A stretch of DNA of 64,000 bases from JANMDR01 sp031376425 (GCA_031376425.1 JANMDR010000048.1:1-64000); one strand, 5' to 3'; positions 8,283-17,610 are shown, numbered from the stretch's first letter. A program made the numbers and translations. Notes: generated by a model not told the origin, from the sequence alone.

Positions 8283-9145
8283 AGCGAGTTTTCGGCTAGT
8301 TTTTCACATGCGCTACTGGCAAAAATAGTTCGTGCGCGCGCTACCTCTTGTAGTAACTCATTGAGCGGCGGAATATCGTCATCGCGTTCAATCATGGTTG
8401 CAGTGCTGCCAGCGTGCGCACAGGCGGCCTCGTAAAGCGCCCATACTGGCTCGGCCACTGCGTGGTCGTGTGTATCAATAATATGGTCGCCATTATGGCT
8501 ATGACCCGCCAAGTGAATCTGTTGGATGCGGTTCGGGTCAAGGTGATGCAGATACTGCAAAGGGTCGAAGCCATGGTTAAAGCTGCTCACGTAAATATTG
8601 TTTACGTCAAGCAAAAGTAAGCAATCGGCAGCGTCACACAGCGCCCTCAAAAACTCCCACTCGGTCATTTCGCTAGATTTGAATTGCAGATAGCTCGATA
8701 CATTTTCAATCACAAAGCGCCGACCCAACACATCTTGCACCTGTTGGATATGGCGCACCACCAGATTGAGTGCCTCTTCGGTATAAGGTAATGGCAAGAG
8801 ATCGTGCGAGTTTTTGCCACCCGCACCGGTCCAGCATAAGTGGTCAGATATCCAGAGCGGCTCGATGCGTTCTGCTAAGCGTTTGATGCTTTGCACATAG
8901 TTCAAGTCAATGCCATCGGTGGAGCCAATGGAAAGCGATACACCGTGCATCACCATCGGGTAATCGGCACGGAAGGTATCGAGCATTTGCAGCGGTTTAC
9001 CACCTTCGAGTAAAAAATTATCAGAGATAATTTCAAGCCAATCAAGGGGCTGTGGTGCGGCTAAAAAATCCGCGTAATGGGCAGTGCGCAAGCCCAAACC
9101 AAAGCCGGGTGACTTAATGCGTAGCATCGAATTGGTTGGTGTCAT
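8279..9145 (-). CDS. MNIO-family oxidase (DUF692, BufB/HvfB type)
   Basis: A 288-residue TIM-barrel protein of the multinuclear non-haem iron oxidase family (DUF692), relatives of which convert cysteines of small peptides into oxazolone/thioamide or thiooxazole groups that bind copper. Visible family signatures are GFGLGLRTAHYADFL at the N-terminus, MVMHGVSLSIGS, ISDHLCW, VIENVSSYLQ, LLLDVNNIYVSSFNHGFDP, IHLAGHS and DTHDHAV; the His, Asp, Glu and Asn of these segments supply the metal ligands. It lies directly after the precursor gene, separated by a hairpin with a T-run, and overlaps the BufC-type gene by 4 bases. Its ribosome binding site is poor. Confidence 0.93.
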   Translation of the reverse strand: MTPTNSMLRIKSPGFGLGLRTAHYADFLAAPQPLDWLEIISDNFLLEGGKPLQMLDTFRADYPMVMHGVSLSIGSTDGIDLNYVQSIKRLAERIEPLWISDHLCWTGAGGKNSHDLLPLPYTEEALNLVVRHIQQVQDVLGRRFVIENVSSYLQFKSSEMTEWEFLRALCDAADCLLLLDVNNIYVSSFNHGFDPLQYLHHLDPNRIQQIHLAGHSHNGDHIIDTHDHAVAEPVWALYEAACAHAGSTATMIERDDDIPPLNELLQEVARARTIFASSACEKLAENSL

Positions 9146-9155
9146 GGCACTGTAG

Positions 9156-9198
9156 AAAAAAACACGGTATCGCTTCGAAAGGAAACGAAACGATACCG
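9156..9198 (-). terminator. Intercistronic intrinsic terminator after the bufferin precursor
   Basis: On the minus strand a 13-bp stem with one mismatch (arms 9186-9198 and 9165-9177, 8-base loop) is followed at once by a run of seven Ts (complement of 9156-9162). It sits between the precursor and MNIO genes. A partial terminator here would give many precursor transcripts and few enzyme transcripts, as in other RiPP operons. Confidence 0.75.
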
Positions 9199-9238
9199 CA
9201 AATATTCACTAAGGGAGAAGTGAAAGGGGAAAATCGAT

Positions 9239-9538
9239 TTAAGATTTTTTCTTTTCTTTGATATCAGCAATGGTGCCATCAGCCGCTAAGCACGCTTTTG
9301 CTGTTAGCGCCTTGAAACCATTACCTTTACAGCCATTTTGGCCTTTGCATGCGCTATCAGTTGTTTTGCAATCAGAATTGCCTTTACAGTCATGCACGCC
9401 ATAGCAATGTACTTTGTCGTTAGCGCCAATAGCCATACCGCTGCTGCCCTTTGGTGCATCAGCTGCGAAGGCGGATAGGGAGATTGCGAATAGTCCTACA
9501 GCTGTTGCTAGTGCGCTACTTTTAGTCTTTAATTCCAT
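9239..9538 (-). CDS. Bufferin-type RiPP metallophore precursor
   Basis: A 99-residue exported peptide: signal sequence to about residue 25 (AISLSAFAA), then a Cys/Lys/Gly-rich core with six cysteines at 45, 51, 57, 64, 70 and 83 in a repeated CxG...CKG...C pattern, and a charged tail ending KEKKKS. This matches the long, signal-bearing bufferin precursors, whose cysteines are modified by the neighbouring MNIO enzyme so that the peptide sequesters copper in the periplasm. I judge it closer to the BufA2 than the BufA1 (DUF2282) group, from memory of the patterns. It is followed by a terminator and then the modifying enzymes. Confidence 0.85.
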   Translation of the reverse strand: MELKTKSSALATAVGLFAISLSAFAADAPKGSSGMAIGANDKVHCYGVHDCKGNSDCKTTDSACKGQNGCKGNGFKALTAKACLAADGTIADIKEKKKS

Positions 9539-9893
9539 GATGATTCCTTTAGGTAATAAAATATTCCGACGATTTTGCGTAACGCATAACGGCGGTCGGT
9601 TTCAGCCGTTGCGTGTCTAGTAAACTGCTCCAATGTTGGTACTTACAAGGCATTGGTCGCGAGGTTTTGCTAATCCTTACAACTATTTTTTACTGAAACC
9701 GCACTGTTTTGGATGCATTTATTTTTGAACGAGATAACCCTAATCTGGAGTGTATCCAGTGCGCATAAACATTGATGGCTCAGCCGACGATGACAAGAGT
9801 TTTGGCAGTGGCGTGGAATTCTCTAATGCTGGTGCTGACATCCAGCCACAAAAGCTGGAAAATGCCGGCGCATAAAAGAGTTTAATATTCCGC
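9539..9893. other. 355-base intergenic region with the bufferin operon promoter
   Basis: No supported gene. It must hold the promoter of the minus-strand bufferin operon. Two small symmetric sites are visible near it: TGCGT-A-ACGCA at 9576-9586, and AACGGC (9588-9593) with GCCGTT (9605-9610). A shorter ACGCAA string also occurs just before the ECF sigma gene (about 6550-6556), which might mean a shared promoter element, but the match is too short to be convincing. A 96-codon frame here (9740-10030, minus) overlaps the patatin gene and has no coding features. Confidence 0.5.
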
Positions 9894-11327
9894 CTACCGC
9901 ACCACAAATTGTTTGATCGTCTGGTTCGTTTCCGTCGCGCGTCGCGCGGCATCAACGAGCTTATCGATCTGCGCTTCGGGCAGTTTGAGTCGGGTGGGTA
10001 TCGCTGAGAGTTGCGCTTCTTCGCGTTCACCTAAGCTCGCGAAGGAAATTTCGGTAACAGCAAAAAACACATCATCGCAGCGCCAGCTGGCGCGCTTATC
10101 TCGTAGTGCTTGTTGACGCTTGGCGGGCAAGGCACAGCGATAGTTGACAATGTCGCGCTCCCATTTTTTCATCATGGGCACAAAACTATCGTAGCTCATG
10201 CGCATGGTGCTTTCGATGGCGGTATCGACAGCTGCAGAGGCCATGTCAATGCCCGACGGCCCCACCAAGTCACGCGTCCAATCGCCGCTCGGTCCTTGCC
10301 CCGCATCGACGACAATAAAGAGCAACTTACGCACGTTCACCGCATCCTCCTCGCCTATAGGCCCATATGGGGTACCGAGCAGAATCCGGCTTTGCAAAAT
10401 GCTGACTAGACCGAGATTGTCTGTCAGCCCGCCATCGACGAGCTTCAAATAGCGCCCCGCCGCCGGATCACGAAAATCGCGAATCGCACGGCGCAGTGCG
10501 GCGCGCAGTCGTTGATTGTCAGGGCTCTCACCAAGCGGCTGATTGCCGACGCTATCCGCTAAGCTATTCGGACAAGCATCGGGGTAAGTGCGCAATACTA
10601 CCGGCGCGAAAAAGAGCGGTACTGCCATCGAAGCTGCGACTGCCTCGGACACTGGAAAGCTCGCGAGGTCACTGCAAATAGCATCAAATGCGCGCTCATG
10701 AAACGGAAATGCAGTACGGTGAAAAGCGTTCGTCGCATTGATCCACACCACGGGCTTGTGGTTGCGGTACATATCAGCAAAGGTGGCGCGTTTGAAAAGA
10801 TCATCCTCAAGCCACGCTTGAAAGTTGGCGCGGTCGTTCAAACCGCCAGCCAATAGACGCGAAACGTTCACGGGGTTAAAGAGGCTAAAGCGCAGTCCCG
10901 CCTCTCCATCCCGCAGCAGCGCCGCTTCACGAAATTGACGCAGTCCTTTTGGCCCGTGTAGCCCCATATAGGCTGCGGTAATGGAGCCGCCCGACACGCT
11001 GGTGATAAAGGTTACTTCATCAAGTAGCGTCGTGGGGGTGGTTGTCGGAAACGTGCGCAGTCCTTCCAGTACCCCGTAAGAAAATGCCGCTGCTCGCAGA
11101 CCACCGCCTGAGAATGATAGGGCGACGATAGTCTCGTTGCCGACGTTGGGCGCTGCACGCAATACTGTTGCGTTGAACTGCTTATTTGCCAGCGGTTCAT
11201 TGCGCGGTGTATTGATCAGTGTGGAGGCGCAGCCGGAAAGCAACATGGCGCAGACTGCTTGCGCTGCATATGCGCGGAGACGAAGGCAGCCCATTTGAGA
11301 GTTATTGGAATTTAACGCTAGTGTCAT
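9894..11327 (-). CDS. Patatin-like phospholipase, lipoprotein
   Basis: A 477-residue serine acylhydrolase predicted to be anchored in the envelope: the N-terminus ends in a lipobox LLSGC with the lipid-bearing Cys at 33. The patatin features are present: oxyanion loop GGGLR (74-78), nucleophile Ser112 in SVSGGS, and catalytic Asp298 in DGGLTDN. The region between is longer than in minimal patatins. It probably cleaves phospholipids or other acyl esters in the periplasm or outer membrane. The neighbours are an upstream TonB receptor gene closed by its own terminator and, downstream, the bufferin promoter region, so it is probably a single-gene unit. Confidence 0.9.
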   Translation of the reverse strand: MTLALNSNNSQMGCLRLRAYAAQAVCAMLLSGCASTLINTPRNEPLANKQFNATVLRAAPNVGNETIVALSFSGGGLRAAAFSYGVLEGLRTFPTTTPTTLLDEVTFITSVSGGSITAAYMGLHGPKGLRQFREAALLRDGEAGLRFSLFNPVNVSRLLAGGLNDRANFQAWLEDDLFKRATFADMYRNHKPVVWINATNAFHRTAFPFHERAFDAICSDLASFPVSEAVAASMAVPLFFAPVVLRTYPDACPNSLADSVGNQPLGESPDNQRLRAALRRAIRDFRDPAAGRYLKLVDGGLTDNLGLVSILQSRILLGTPYGPIGEEDAVNVRKLLFIVVDAGQGPSGDWTRDLVGPSGIDMASAAVDTAIESTMRMSYDSFVPMMKKWERDIVNYRCALPAKRQQALRDKRASWRCDDVFFAVTEISFASLGEREEAQLSAIPTRLKLPEAQIDKLVDAARRATETNQTIKQFVVR

Positions 11328-11644
11328 GAACGATTGCCCCTCTGCAGGTTTTTGTGAATGTTTATTGCAGTAGTCTAACTGAAACGCATTTCCGTTCTTT
11401 CAGGCATGGCGGGATTGTTTGTGCTTAGGCCGTACCACTGTTTTAATGACTTTAAAGCGAAGACTAGCCCACAAGCAATTTCTACTTTTGATTGAACGAG
11501 GGTTGAGTGAGAGTTATCTCTATTAAAATAAGGCATCTTCAGACGGTGTTAGCGAGTGAATTTGCAATAAAAAAGCCAGTCAGATTGCGCTGACCGGCTT
11601 TTTTGCAGTTAAACGTTTGGCTTAGCAGTTTGCGTAATACTTGC
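11328..11644. other. 317-base intergenic region
   Basis: Lies between the stop of the TonB receptor and the start of the patatin gene, both on the minus strand. It contains the receptor's intrinsic terminator (11569-11604) and presumably the patatin promoter. Nothing else is supported. Confidence 0.6.
11569..11604 (-). terminator. Intrinsic terminator of the TonB receptor gene
   Basis: Arms GCCAGTCAG (11575-11583) and CTGACCGGC (11590-11598) pair with one mismatch around a 6-base loop. They are flanked by A and T runs on either side, so it can work in both directions. It lies 40 bases after the receptor stop on the minus strand. Confidence 0.85.
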
Positions 11645-13933
11645 TTAGAACTTCGCTTTAAACTGCACACCATAAGTACGTGGCTCGTTAATGAAACCCG
11701 TCAAATTATTGAAGTCAATACCGCCGACGATACGAATTTGATTGCCGATATTGCGGCCAAATGCAGCCACTTCATACTTACCATTATCCCAATTGTAGCC
11801 AGCGCGTAAGCCGCCTTCCATCAATGATTTACCAATATATTCTTTGGATTCATAAAGGAAGAAGTTTACTTTGCTACGATAAGCCCAGTCGGTATAAACA
11901 AAAAATTCCGAGCTGGAACTCAATGGTAAGGTGTATTTCAATGTGAAGTTAGCCACGTATTTTGGTGCTTGCGGTAGTGAGTTACCGTTGATGTTAAACG
12001 TGCCTGCTACTGGGCCTGCTGGATCGAGCACGGTACAGCCGCTACCGCAAGCTGCCGTCACCAAACCGCCATCCAAAATTTCGGTGTTGTTGATACTGCC
12101 GCCAATAGTGGCTAATAAGTTTTCAGTGAGAATGGCTTCTAGATCAAGCTCAAAGCCTTGACCGCGCATTTTAGCCGCGTTGATTAAGCGGTTAAAGTTG
12201 GTCTGGCCACCCACTGCCGTTAGTTGTGCATCGCGTACTTCGTAGCGGAACACATTGGCGCTTAAACGTCCGCGTTTATTGAATAGGTCGGTTTTTACGC
12301 CAGCTTCAAAGGACGTTACTTTTTCTGAATTAGCAACAGAAATACTGTCGCCAAACAATACCCGACCCTGAATACTAGGGGCACGGAAACCACGGCTTAC
12401 GCGGCCATAGAGGTTGGTCGCTTTGTCGAGTGCGTAGGTAGCGCTTAAATCCCAGCTTACGTCTTTATCGCTTGGTTTAGCCGTAAGTTCAGGAGTTGCA
12501 CCAGCGCCAAAGGGGGAAACAAGGCGCTTCGCGGTAAAGTCTTTTTTATCGCTGGTGTAACGCAAGCCGCCACGCACATTAAATTGATCCGTAAATTTAT
12601 AATTAACGGAACCGAATAAAGCCATGGCTTTATTTTTTTGACGCTGGGTCGCAAAACCGTTCTGTACGCCACCTGCCAGTGAATCATAGTTGTATGAATC
12701 AATGGTGATGTCTTCGTCAAAATAATAAGCGCCAGCAATCCATTTTAGTGGGCCGTTAGCATCAGATTCCAAGCGCAATTCTTGGCTAAATTGATTATGC
12801 TTTGGTAATGCATCAGCGGATTCAGCTGGGAAGGGAATGAAGCCTGGGCCAAAGGTGCCGATAAACGAGGCACCATAGCCGCCGTCGATATCTCCACGGT
12901 TAAACGAATCTAGTGCTTCAACACCAGTAATCGAATGCAGGGTCATACCGTTATCGAGTGTCCATTTCATGCGCAAATTTGAGCCCAAATTGCTCAAGCG
13001 TGAAGAATTGGCACCGTCGAGAGAAATTTCATTTACCTTAAAATTATCAACTAAGTCATTGGTGCCTTTTTTGATAATATTGGCGCGGAACAATCGGGCG
13101 CTGCCATCCATTTCACGGGCATGCACGTTAAACAGTGCGCTAAACTGCTTGCTAGGCTCGTAAAGCGCCTGAAAACGGGCTGCTTGATCGGAATAGCCTT
13201 CGCGCTTGTCGGTTGGGCCTTTTACGGTGTTATTTACAAAACTATCGCGGTTCTGTAACTGCACGGATAGGCGCACCGACCAATCACTATTGATGGCAGT
13301 GCCATAAGCGCCTTCAACGTTGGTAGTGTTGTAGCGTCCGTAAGACAGATTCAAATAACCGTCTTGCACGCGTGATGGTTTTACCGAATCAAACTTGATT
13401 ACACCGGCTGGTGTATTTCGGCCAAACAGCGTACCCTGCGGGCCGCGCAGTACTTCAACTTGCTGCATGTCAAATAGTGGAAAGCCTTTAAGCAAGGCGT
13501 TTTCTTGGACGATGTCGTCATAAACAAGCGACACCGGCTGCGACGCGTTTAGGTCAAAATCGGTATTGCCAAAGCCGCGAATATAGAACCGTGGAAACGC
13601 GCGGCCAAACGAAGACTCGATATTCAAACTTGGAATGCGTGCTGCCAACATGCGAATATCTTGGCCGCCAGAATTAATGACATCTAATTTTTCGCCGCTC
13701 AAGGTACTGATTGCCATCGGTACTTCTTTAATGTTTTCAACCCGACGGTCAGCAGTCACGGTGATTGTTTCTAACTGGGTTTTCTTTTCTTCCTTGGTCA
13801 ATTCTTTTACTGCGTTCTGGGCGATAGCGGTTTGGCTTGCGAGCGCACTTAGAACGGCTACCGCAACTGCGGAGGCGATGTGAACGCGTGATTGGCGTGC
13901 TGGCTTGGTTAAATTTCGGCTTGGATGCGACAT
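11645..13933 (-). CDS. TonB-dependent receptor
   Basis: A 762-residue outer-membrane receptor: signal peptide to about residue 38, a plug domain from about 50 with the TonB-box-like start (ETITVTADRR) and plug motifs IRGFGNT and VEVLRGPQGTLFGRNTPAGVI, then a 22-strand barrel ending in the C-terminal aromatic FKAKF. The plug resembles the CirA/FecA-like group used for iron complexes and many other substrates. There is a good TAGGAG ribosome site. No TonB, ExbBD or periplasmic binding protein is near, so the ligand cannot be inferred; bufferin and patatin genes downstream are on the same strand but separated by a terminator. Confidence 0.93.
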   Translation of the reverse strand: MSHPSRNLTKPARQSRVHIASAVAVAVLSALASQTAIAQNAVKELTKEEKKTQLETITVTADRRVENIKEVPMAISTLSGEKLDVINSGGQDIRMLAARIPSLNIESSFGRAFPRFYIRGFGNTDFDLNASQPVSLVYDDIVQENALLKGFPLFDMQQVEVLRGPQGTLFGRNTPAGVIKFDSVKPSRVQDGYLNLSYGRYNTTNVEGAYGTAINSDWSVRLSVQLQNRDSFVNNTVKGPTDKREGYSDQAARFQALYEPSKQFSALFNVHAREMDGSARLFRANIIKKGTNDLVDNFKVNEISLDGANSSRLSNLGSNLRMKWTLDNGMTLHSITGVEALDSFNRGDIDGGYGASFIGTFGPGFIPFPAESADALPKHNQFSQELRLESDANGPLKWIAGAYYFDEDITIDSYNYDSLAGGVQNGFATQRQKNKAMALFGSVNYKFTDQFNVRGGLRYTSDKKDFTAKRLVSPFGAGATPELTAKPSDKDVSWDLSATYALDKATNLYGRVSRGFRAPSIQGRVLFGDSISVANSEKVTSFEAGVKTDLFNKRGRLSANVFRYEVRDAQLTAVGGQTNFNRLINAAKMRGQGFELDLEAILTENLLATIGGSINNTEILDGGLVTAACGSGCTVLDPAGPVAGTFNINGNSLPQAPKYVANFTLKYTLPLSSSSEFFVYTDWAYRSKVNFFLYESKEYIGKSLMEGGLRAGYNWDNGKYEVAAFGRNIGNQIRIVGGIDFNNLTGFINEPRTYGVQFKAKF

Positions 13934-14473
13934 GTATAGCTCCTAAAGTATCAATGAAGAAAGAAGAGATGAGCGCTTATGCGACATTGTTGCACCGCAC
14001 AATGAAGGAAGTTTAGCGCTTTTCGACGCCTAGCAAGTCGAATTTGCGCTAAAAATAGTACAGTTTAATTAAATTGTTGGGAACTTACAACGAGGGACAG
14101 TTGTGCTGTTGCCGTAAGCCCATGCGCGCTTGATTCGATGGCGTCCTAGGCGAAGGCTCTATTGCTAGGCGTTGCCGCTGACTTTACTGAAGCAAGCGAA
14201 AACTGCCAATCGCCCATTTTCGGACGCGCTGAAGCTCGCATTGCGCAATTGTTCACTTTTTGTGGCACTTGCCGCGCTGGATGTTCCAGATCGTTGAATT
14301 TCGGATGCGCTTTCAAACTGTTGATTCAACTTTAAAGTGTTGCAGCAGTTTTGGTTATTATTATGGTCTGCTATTGATTGAAAAAATCGGCTACTGCGCA
14401 GCCACCCACAGCGCGCATGAAGCCGATCATTTTTGCGCGCATTGTCACGCGCTAAAACTACGATTAAAAATGC
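13934..14473. other. 540-base intergenic region
   Basis: Contains the promoter and ribosome site of the TonB receptor at its left end and the terminator of the outer-membrane barrel gene (14381-14427) at its right end. A 110-codon plus-strand frame (14260-14592) has no ribosome site, overlaps the barrel gene and looks spurious. The middle shows no recognisable feature. Confidence 0.55.
14381..14427 (-). terminator. Intrinsic terminator after the outer-membrane barrel gene
   Basis: On the minus strand ATCGGCT pairs with AGCCGAT (14421-14427 with 14386-14392). A second inner stem TGCGC/GCGCA lies between, and a run of Ts (complement of the A-run at 14381-14386) follows. It is placed about 47 bases after the barrel gene stop and would end the DUF4331-TPR-HupE-barrel transcript. 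Confidence 0.6.
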
Positions 14474-15109
14474 TTAGAAACGGTATTGCAGCCCGATTGA
14501 ATACATGTCTATGCGAGAGGTCTGTGATAGTAAGGTATCTGAATATTTTTCGGTTTGCGCCAATTCAGCGCGTAGCGCAATTTTTGGCGTGAGATTAACG
14601 ATAACGCCCGCACCGTACGTGGCGCTGGTCTTGCGCTCCTTCGTGCCTTGCACGCCGTTCAGTAGCTCGATATTGCCAGCTGTTGAAAAATTCGTTCGGC
14701 GCTCGTTCATGAAAGCCCCAGCACGCGCAAACAAGCTAAACTTATTGGTGACTGGTAAGGTGCCGACCAAGCTGAGATCGAAGCCGGTGGTGTCAATGCG
14801 CCGTTCGAATGCGCCCTGTGGCACAACGCTAGTGCGAATGCGAGATGTGCCAAGATCTGCATAACCTGCTTCCACGCCAACGTAGCCATTGAGCTGATAG
14901 CCGACAAAGACGCGGTATGCAGAGGCGCGCTCGGAGCTTTGCGTTTGCGCATCGCTGTAACCGAAATCCAAAAATTGCGAAGTCAGATTTTCGCCATTTA
15001 GTTTCGTGCGCGATTCGCCCGCTGTGGCACCTGCATAAAGTTGCGCTTGAGCGGGCAGAGTTATTAATATGGCTACGGCGGTAAGGGCAATGCGATGTAC
15101 TGTGTTCAT
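14474..15109 (-). CDS. Small outer-membrane beta-barrel protein
   Basis: A 211-residue protein with a signal peptide cut after AQA near residue 22 and a run of amphipathic strands ending in a terminal aromatic (MYSIGLQYRF). It looks like an eight-stranded OmpA/OmpW-type barrel (FVGYQLNGYVGVEAGYADLG, LSLVGTLPVTNKFSLFARAG). A strong AAGGAAAG site precedes the start. It follows the HupE/UreJ-like gene by 48 bases and ends the operon. A role in passage of a small solute or metal across the outer membrane is only a guess from context. Confidence 0.82.
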   Translation of the reverse strand: MNTVHRIALTAVAILITLPAQAQLYAGATAGESRTKLNGENLTSQFLDFGYSDAQTQSSERASAYRVFVGYQLNGYVGVEAGYADLGTSRIRTSVVPQGAFERRIDTTGFDLSLVGTLPVTNKFSLFARAGAFMNERRTNFSTAGNIELLNGVQGTKERKTSATYGAGVIVNLTPKIALRAELAQTEKYSDTLLSQTSRIDMYSIGLQYRF

Positions 15110-15157
15110 TTACTTTCCTTTGATCGGGGTTGAGGTAAAACGGGTGCGCTATCGTGT

Positions 15158-16324
15158 TTAAAAAGGCATGAATTGAAAATCGATGGATCGTTCGAGTAGC
15201 CAGCCCGCGGCGATGCTTGCTGTCGCGACTGACCCGCCAGTAAGCACCACGCGCAGGTAGATCGAGCGGGCACGAATGGCATAGGCTGCTGGTAAGAGAA
15301 AAGCGACAAGCGCAAGCTGACCTATTTCGACACCGACATTGAAGCCGATGAGCGACAGCATCAAATCAGCGCGAGGTAAATTTAGCCCTTGCAGTACGCC
15401 CGCAAAGCCGAACCCGTGAATGAGGCCAAACCCGAAGGCGATGAGCCAAGGGCGTTTGTGGAGCGCAGCCGGAAACAATGGCACCACGTTATCGATTGCA
15501 GTCATCACGACGGAGACAGCGATGAGGATTTCTACCCATCGAGAAGGCGGCGACACAATGCCAAGCGTTGCTGCCGAGAGCGTGATTGAATGCGCCACAG
15601 TAAACGCGGTGACGATAGTGGCAACGTTGAGCAATGCGCGCCGAAACGTCGTCACCGGAACCCAGCCCTTCTCACCTTGATCTGTCCGAATCAATACCGC
15701 AGGAAGTAGCAGCATTACCAAAAATAGAATGTGGTCGAAGCCGACGGCAATGTGTTTGATGCCGTCGCCAACGAAGTCTAAAAAACCTTGCGTAGCGTCG
15801 CTCTGGTTAACTTTAAACTCTTGCCTCGGCTGACTCGCCGGAAAAATCGCACTCCGAGTATGACCATTGTTATTAAGTTTTAGGAGGCCGCGATGCTGCG
15901 TATCTATGTCAAAAAATAGTCGGTAATCAATGTTGAGCATCGTGTCAGCCCAGACCTGATGGCACTCGCCAATAAAACGCATCACGGCATAGGTGCCATC
16001 GCCATGACGTTCAAGCAAATGCTCAGTGACACTGAGCGTGCAGGGTTTATCTCCAGCCGATATTACTATTCGCGACATCGCGTAGTTGGCAATCTCGGCG
16101 TGTTTGGCTTTAACTTCGCCCCACTCGATTTTGCCGTCGGCGTTGGCGTCCAGTCCAATTGCTACATCAAGGTCGCGTAACGCAATGTCCCACTGTCCGC
16201 GTAGTTCGGCACCGTTACGCTCGAGCGTGAGCAGACTGTCGCTGGCTTTATGGGCGGACACGCTTGGCACGAATAGCGACCAGGCCAACACGACTGCGTA
16301 TGATAACCACCGCGTGATGATCAC
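15158..16324 (-). CDS. HupE/UreJ-like membrane protein
   Basis: A 388-residue protein: signal peptide (ending VSAHKA), an exported N-terminal domain of ~170 residues with a DANADGKIEWGE loop that looks like an EF-hand, then about six membrane helices with the HupE/UreJ-type signatures GFDHILFL and GLIHGFGFAG, which carry the histidines expected in metal-transport relatives. The start is the GTG at 16324, which overlaps the stop of the upstream TPR gene (GTGA) and gives a clean signal peptide; the longer frame up to 16390 lies inside the TPR gene. HupE/UreJ proteins move nickel or related metals, but this two-domain branch (HupE_UreJ_2) is not well characterised. Confidence 0.85.
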   Translation of the reverse strand: MIITRWLSYAVVLAWSLFVPSVSAHKASDSLLTLERNGAELRGQWDIALRDLDVAIGLDANADGKIEWGEVKAKHAEIANYAMSRIVISAGDKPCTLSVTEHLLERHGDGTYAVMRFIGECHQVWADTMLNIDYRLFFDIDTQHRGLLKLNNNGHTRSAIFPASQPRQEFKVNQSDATQGFLDFVGDGIKHIAVGFDHILFLVMLLLPAVLIRTDQGEKGWVPVTTFRRALLNVATIVTAFTVAHSITLSAATLGIVSPPSRWVEILIAVSVVMTAIDNVVPLFPAALHKRPWLIAFGFGLIHGFGFAGVLQGLNLPRADLMLSLIGFNVGVEIGQLALVAFLLPAAYAIRARSIYLRVVLTGGSVATASIAAGWLLERSIDFQFMPF

Positions 16325-17526
16325 AAGCGTCTTGCCTTCGCAGCAAGTTGCGCCATGGCGCGCCCTTCGAGCCGCGTGCCATCCAGCCACGCCAATGCGA
16401 TGTCGGCACTAGGGCGTTGGCCCGCAGCCACAGCGGCTTCGAGTAACAGCCGTAAATCTGCAGGTTCTTTTTGGATTTGCCAATTTGTTATCGCCAGCGC
16501 AAGTGCTGCGGCCGGTTGCCCACGCACATGCAAAATAAATCGCGCTTCTTCGCGCAGATGTAATTGGTCGCTACGCGTGCGTGCGATAGCGTAGCGCATA
16601 GCGAGCCGGTCGGCCATGGCTGCTGCGTCAGCTAGCTTTAGATCATGTGCTGCAAGCACGCGCCGCAAGTGCAAAATATCGGAATCGGTCGCGGCTGGAA
16701 TTAGTTTTAGCACGTCACCTGCGCGTCGTTGATCGAGTAGAAAATCTGCGTATGCGGCGGTCGCAAAGGCGTCGCGCGGATCGAGAGCAAGCGCTTGGCG
16801 ATAGTATTTTTCAGCAGCGTCAATGTGGCCAACGCGCTCGGCGAGCTCAGCTTGTAAGGTCGCAATCCAGCCGCGCTGCTCGCGGTTAAGGCGCCGTGAA
16901 GATTGTAACGATTGCGTGAGGGCAGCCGCTGCCGGTGTTGCCCTACCGGTTGCACCGTCAATTGCGCTCGTGCAAGCCGCTTGAACGGCGGCATCCGTTA
17001 GTCCCGTGAGTCTGCTGCAGCTCTTGCGCGCCGTCGCAGTGTCGCCAGTAACTTGGGCAACTGTCGCAAGCGTTAGCCATCCTTGCGCGTTGCGCGGCTC
17101 ACGCGCAACGACTTGCTCGAGATCTAATCTTGCCAGCGCGAATTGATGCAGGCTTTGGCGAATATTGGCGCGCAGCACTAGCACGCTTACAGGTGGTGTA
17201 GTTTGGTTTAACCACGGCGCTAGCGCCGCTTCGGCTTGCCCAAGGTAGCGCGGATCTGATTCAATGCGCGCGCGACGCATATTGTGCTGCGCAATGCGCA
17301 ATGCGAGATCGAGATTGTTTTTTTGCTGGTTCAGCACCGCGTGCGCACGCCGCGTTTCGCGCACCAAAGCGGCCGCTGCCTTGCCGGTGTTGCTGGTTGA
17401 CTGATCAATAATCTCGCCGTCGGTTGCTGGAATATACGGTGCAGCTTCAATCGACGGCATAGAGATCAATAGCCAAATACCCAGCGTGGCTAGCCCTACT
17501 GCGTTGCGGTTTAGTTTGATTTGCAT
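16321..17526 (-). CDS. Exported TPR-repeat protein
   Basis: A 401-residue protein with a signal peptide (to about 28, SIEAAP) followed by helical repeats of TPR type, clearest at NAQGWLTLATVAQVTGD and HIDAAEKYYRQALALDPRDAFATAAYADFL. It is probably a periplasmic scaffold. It is the middle gene of a DUF4331 - TPR - HupE/UreJ - barrel operon: 84 bases after DUF4331 and overlapping the HupE/UreJ start. TPR, DUF4331 and HupE genes travelling together suggest one envelope machine, but no function is established to my knowledge. Confidence 0.82.
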   Translation of the reverse strand: MQIKLNRNAVGLATLGIWLLISMPSIEAAPYIPATDGEIIDQSTSNTGKAAAALVRETRRAHAVLNQQKNNLDLALRIAQHNMRRARIESDPRYLGQAEAALAPWLNQTTPPVSVLVLRANIRQSLHQFALARLDLEQVVAREPRNAQGWLTLATVAQVTGDTATARKSCSRLTGLTDAAVQAACTSAIDGATGRATPAAAALTQSLQSSRRLNREQRGWIATLQAELAERVGHIDAAEKYYRQALALDPRDAFATAAYADFLLDQRRAGDVLKLIPAATDSDILHLRRVLAAHDLKLADAAAMADRLAMRYAIARTRSDQLHLREEARFILHVRGQPAAALALAITNWQIQKEPADLRLLLEAAVAAGQRPSADIALAWLDGTRLEGRAMAQLAAKARRL

Positions 17527-17610
17527 GACGTCGATCTCGTTGATAAGAAATGATGAAGCCGGTCGCCGGGAGCCACGTGAAACATGACCCCGGCAACCTT
17601 ATGCGCTAAG

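Noticed and set aside
7503..9538. Methanobactin cluster
   Set aside because: MNIO and partner are related, but the precursor is a long, signal-bearing, six-cysteine peptide as in bufferins, and no methanobactin transport genes are present.
14260..14592. 110-codon plus-strand frame in the intergenic region
   Set aside because: Composition is not protein-like, no ribosome site, covers a terminator and the end of the barrel gene.
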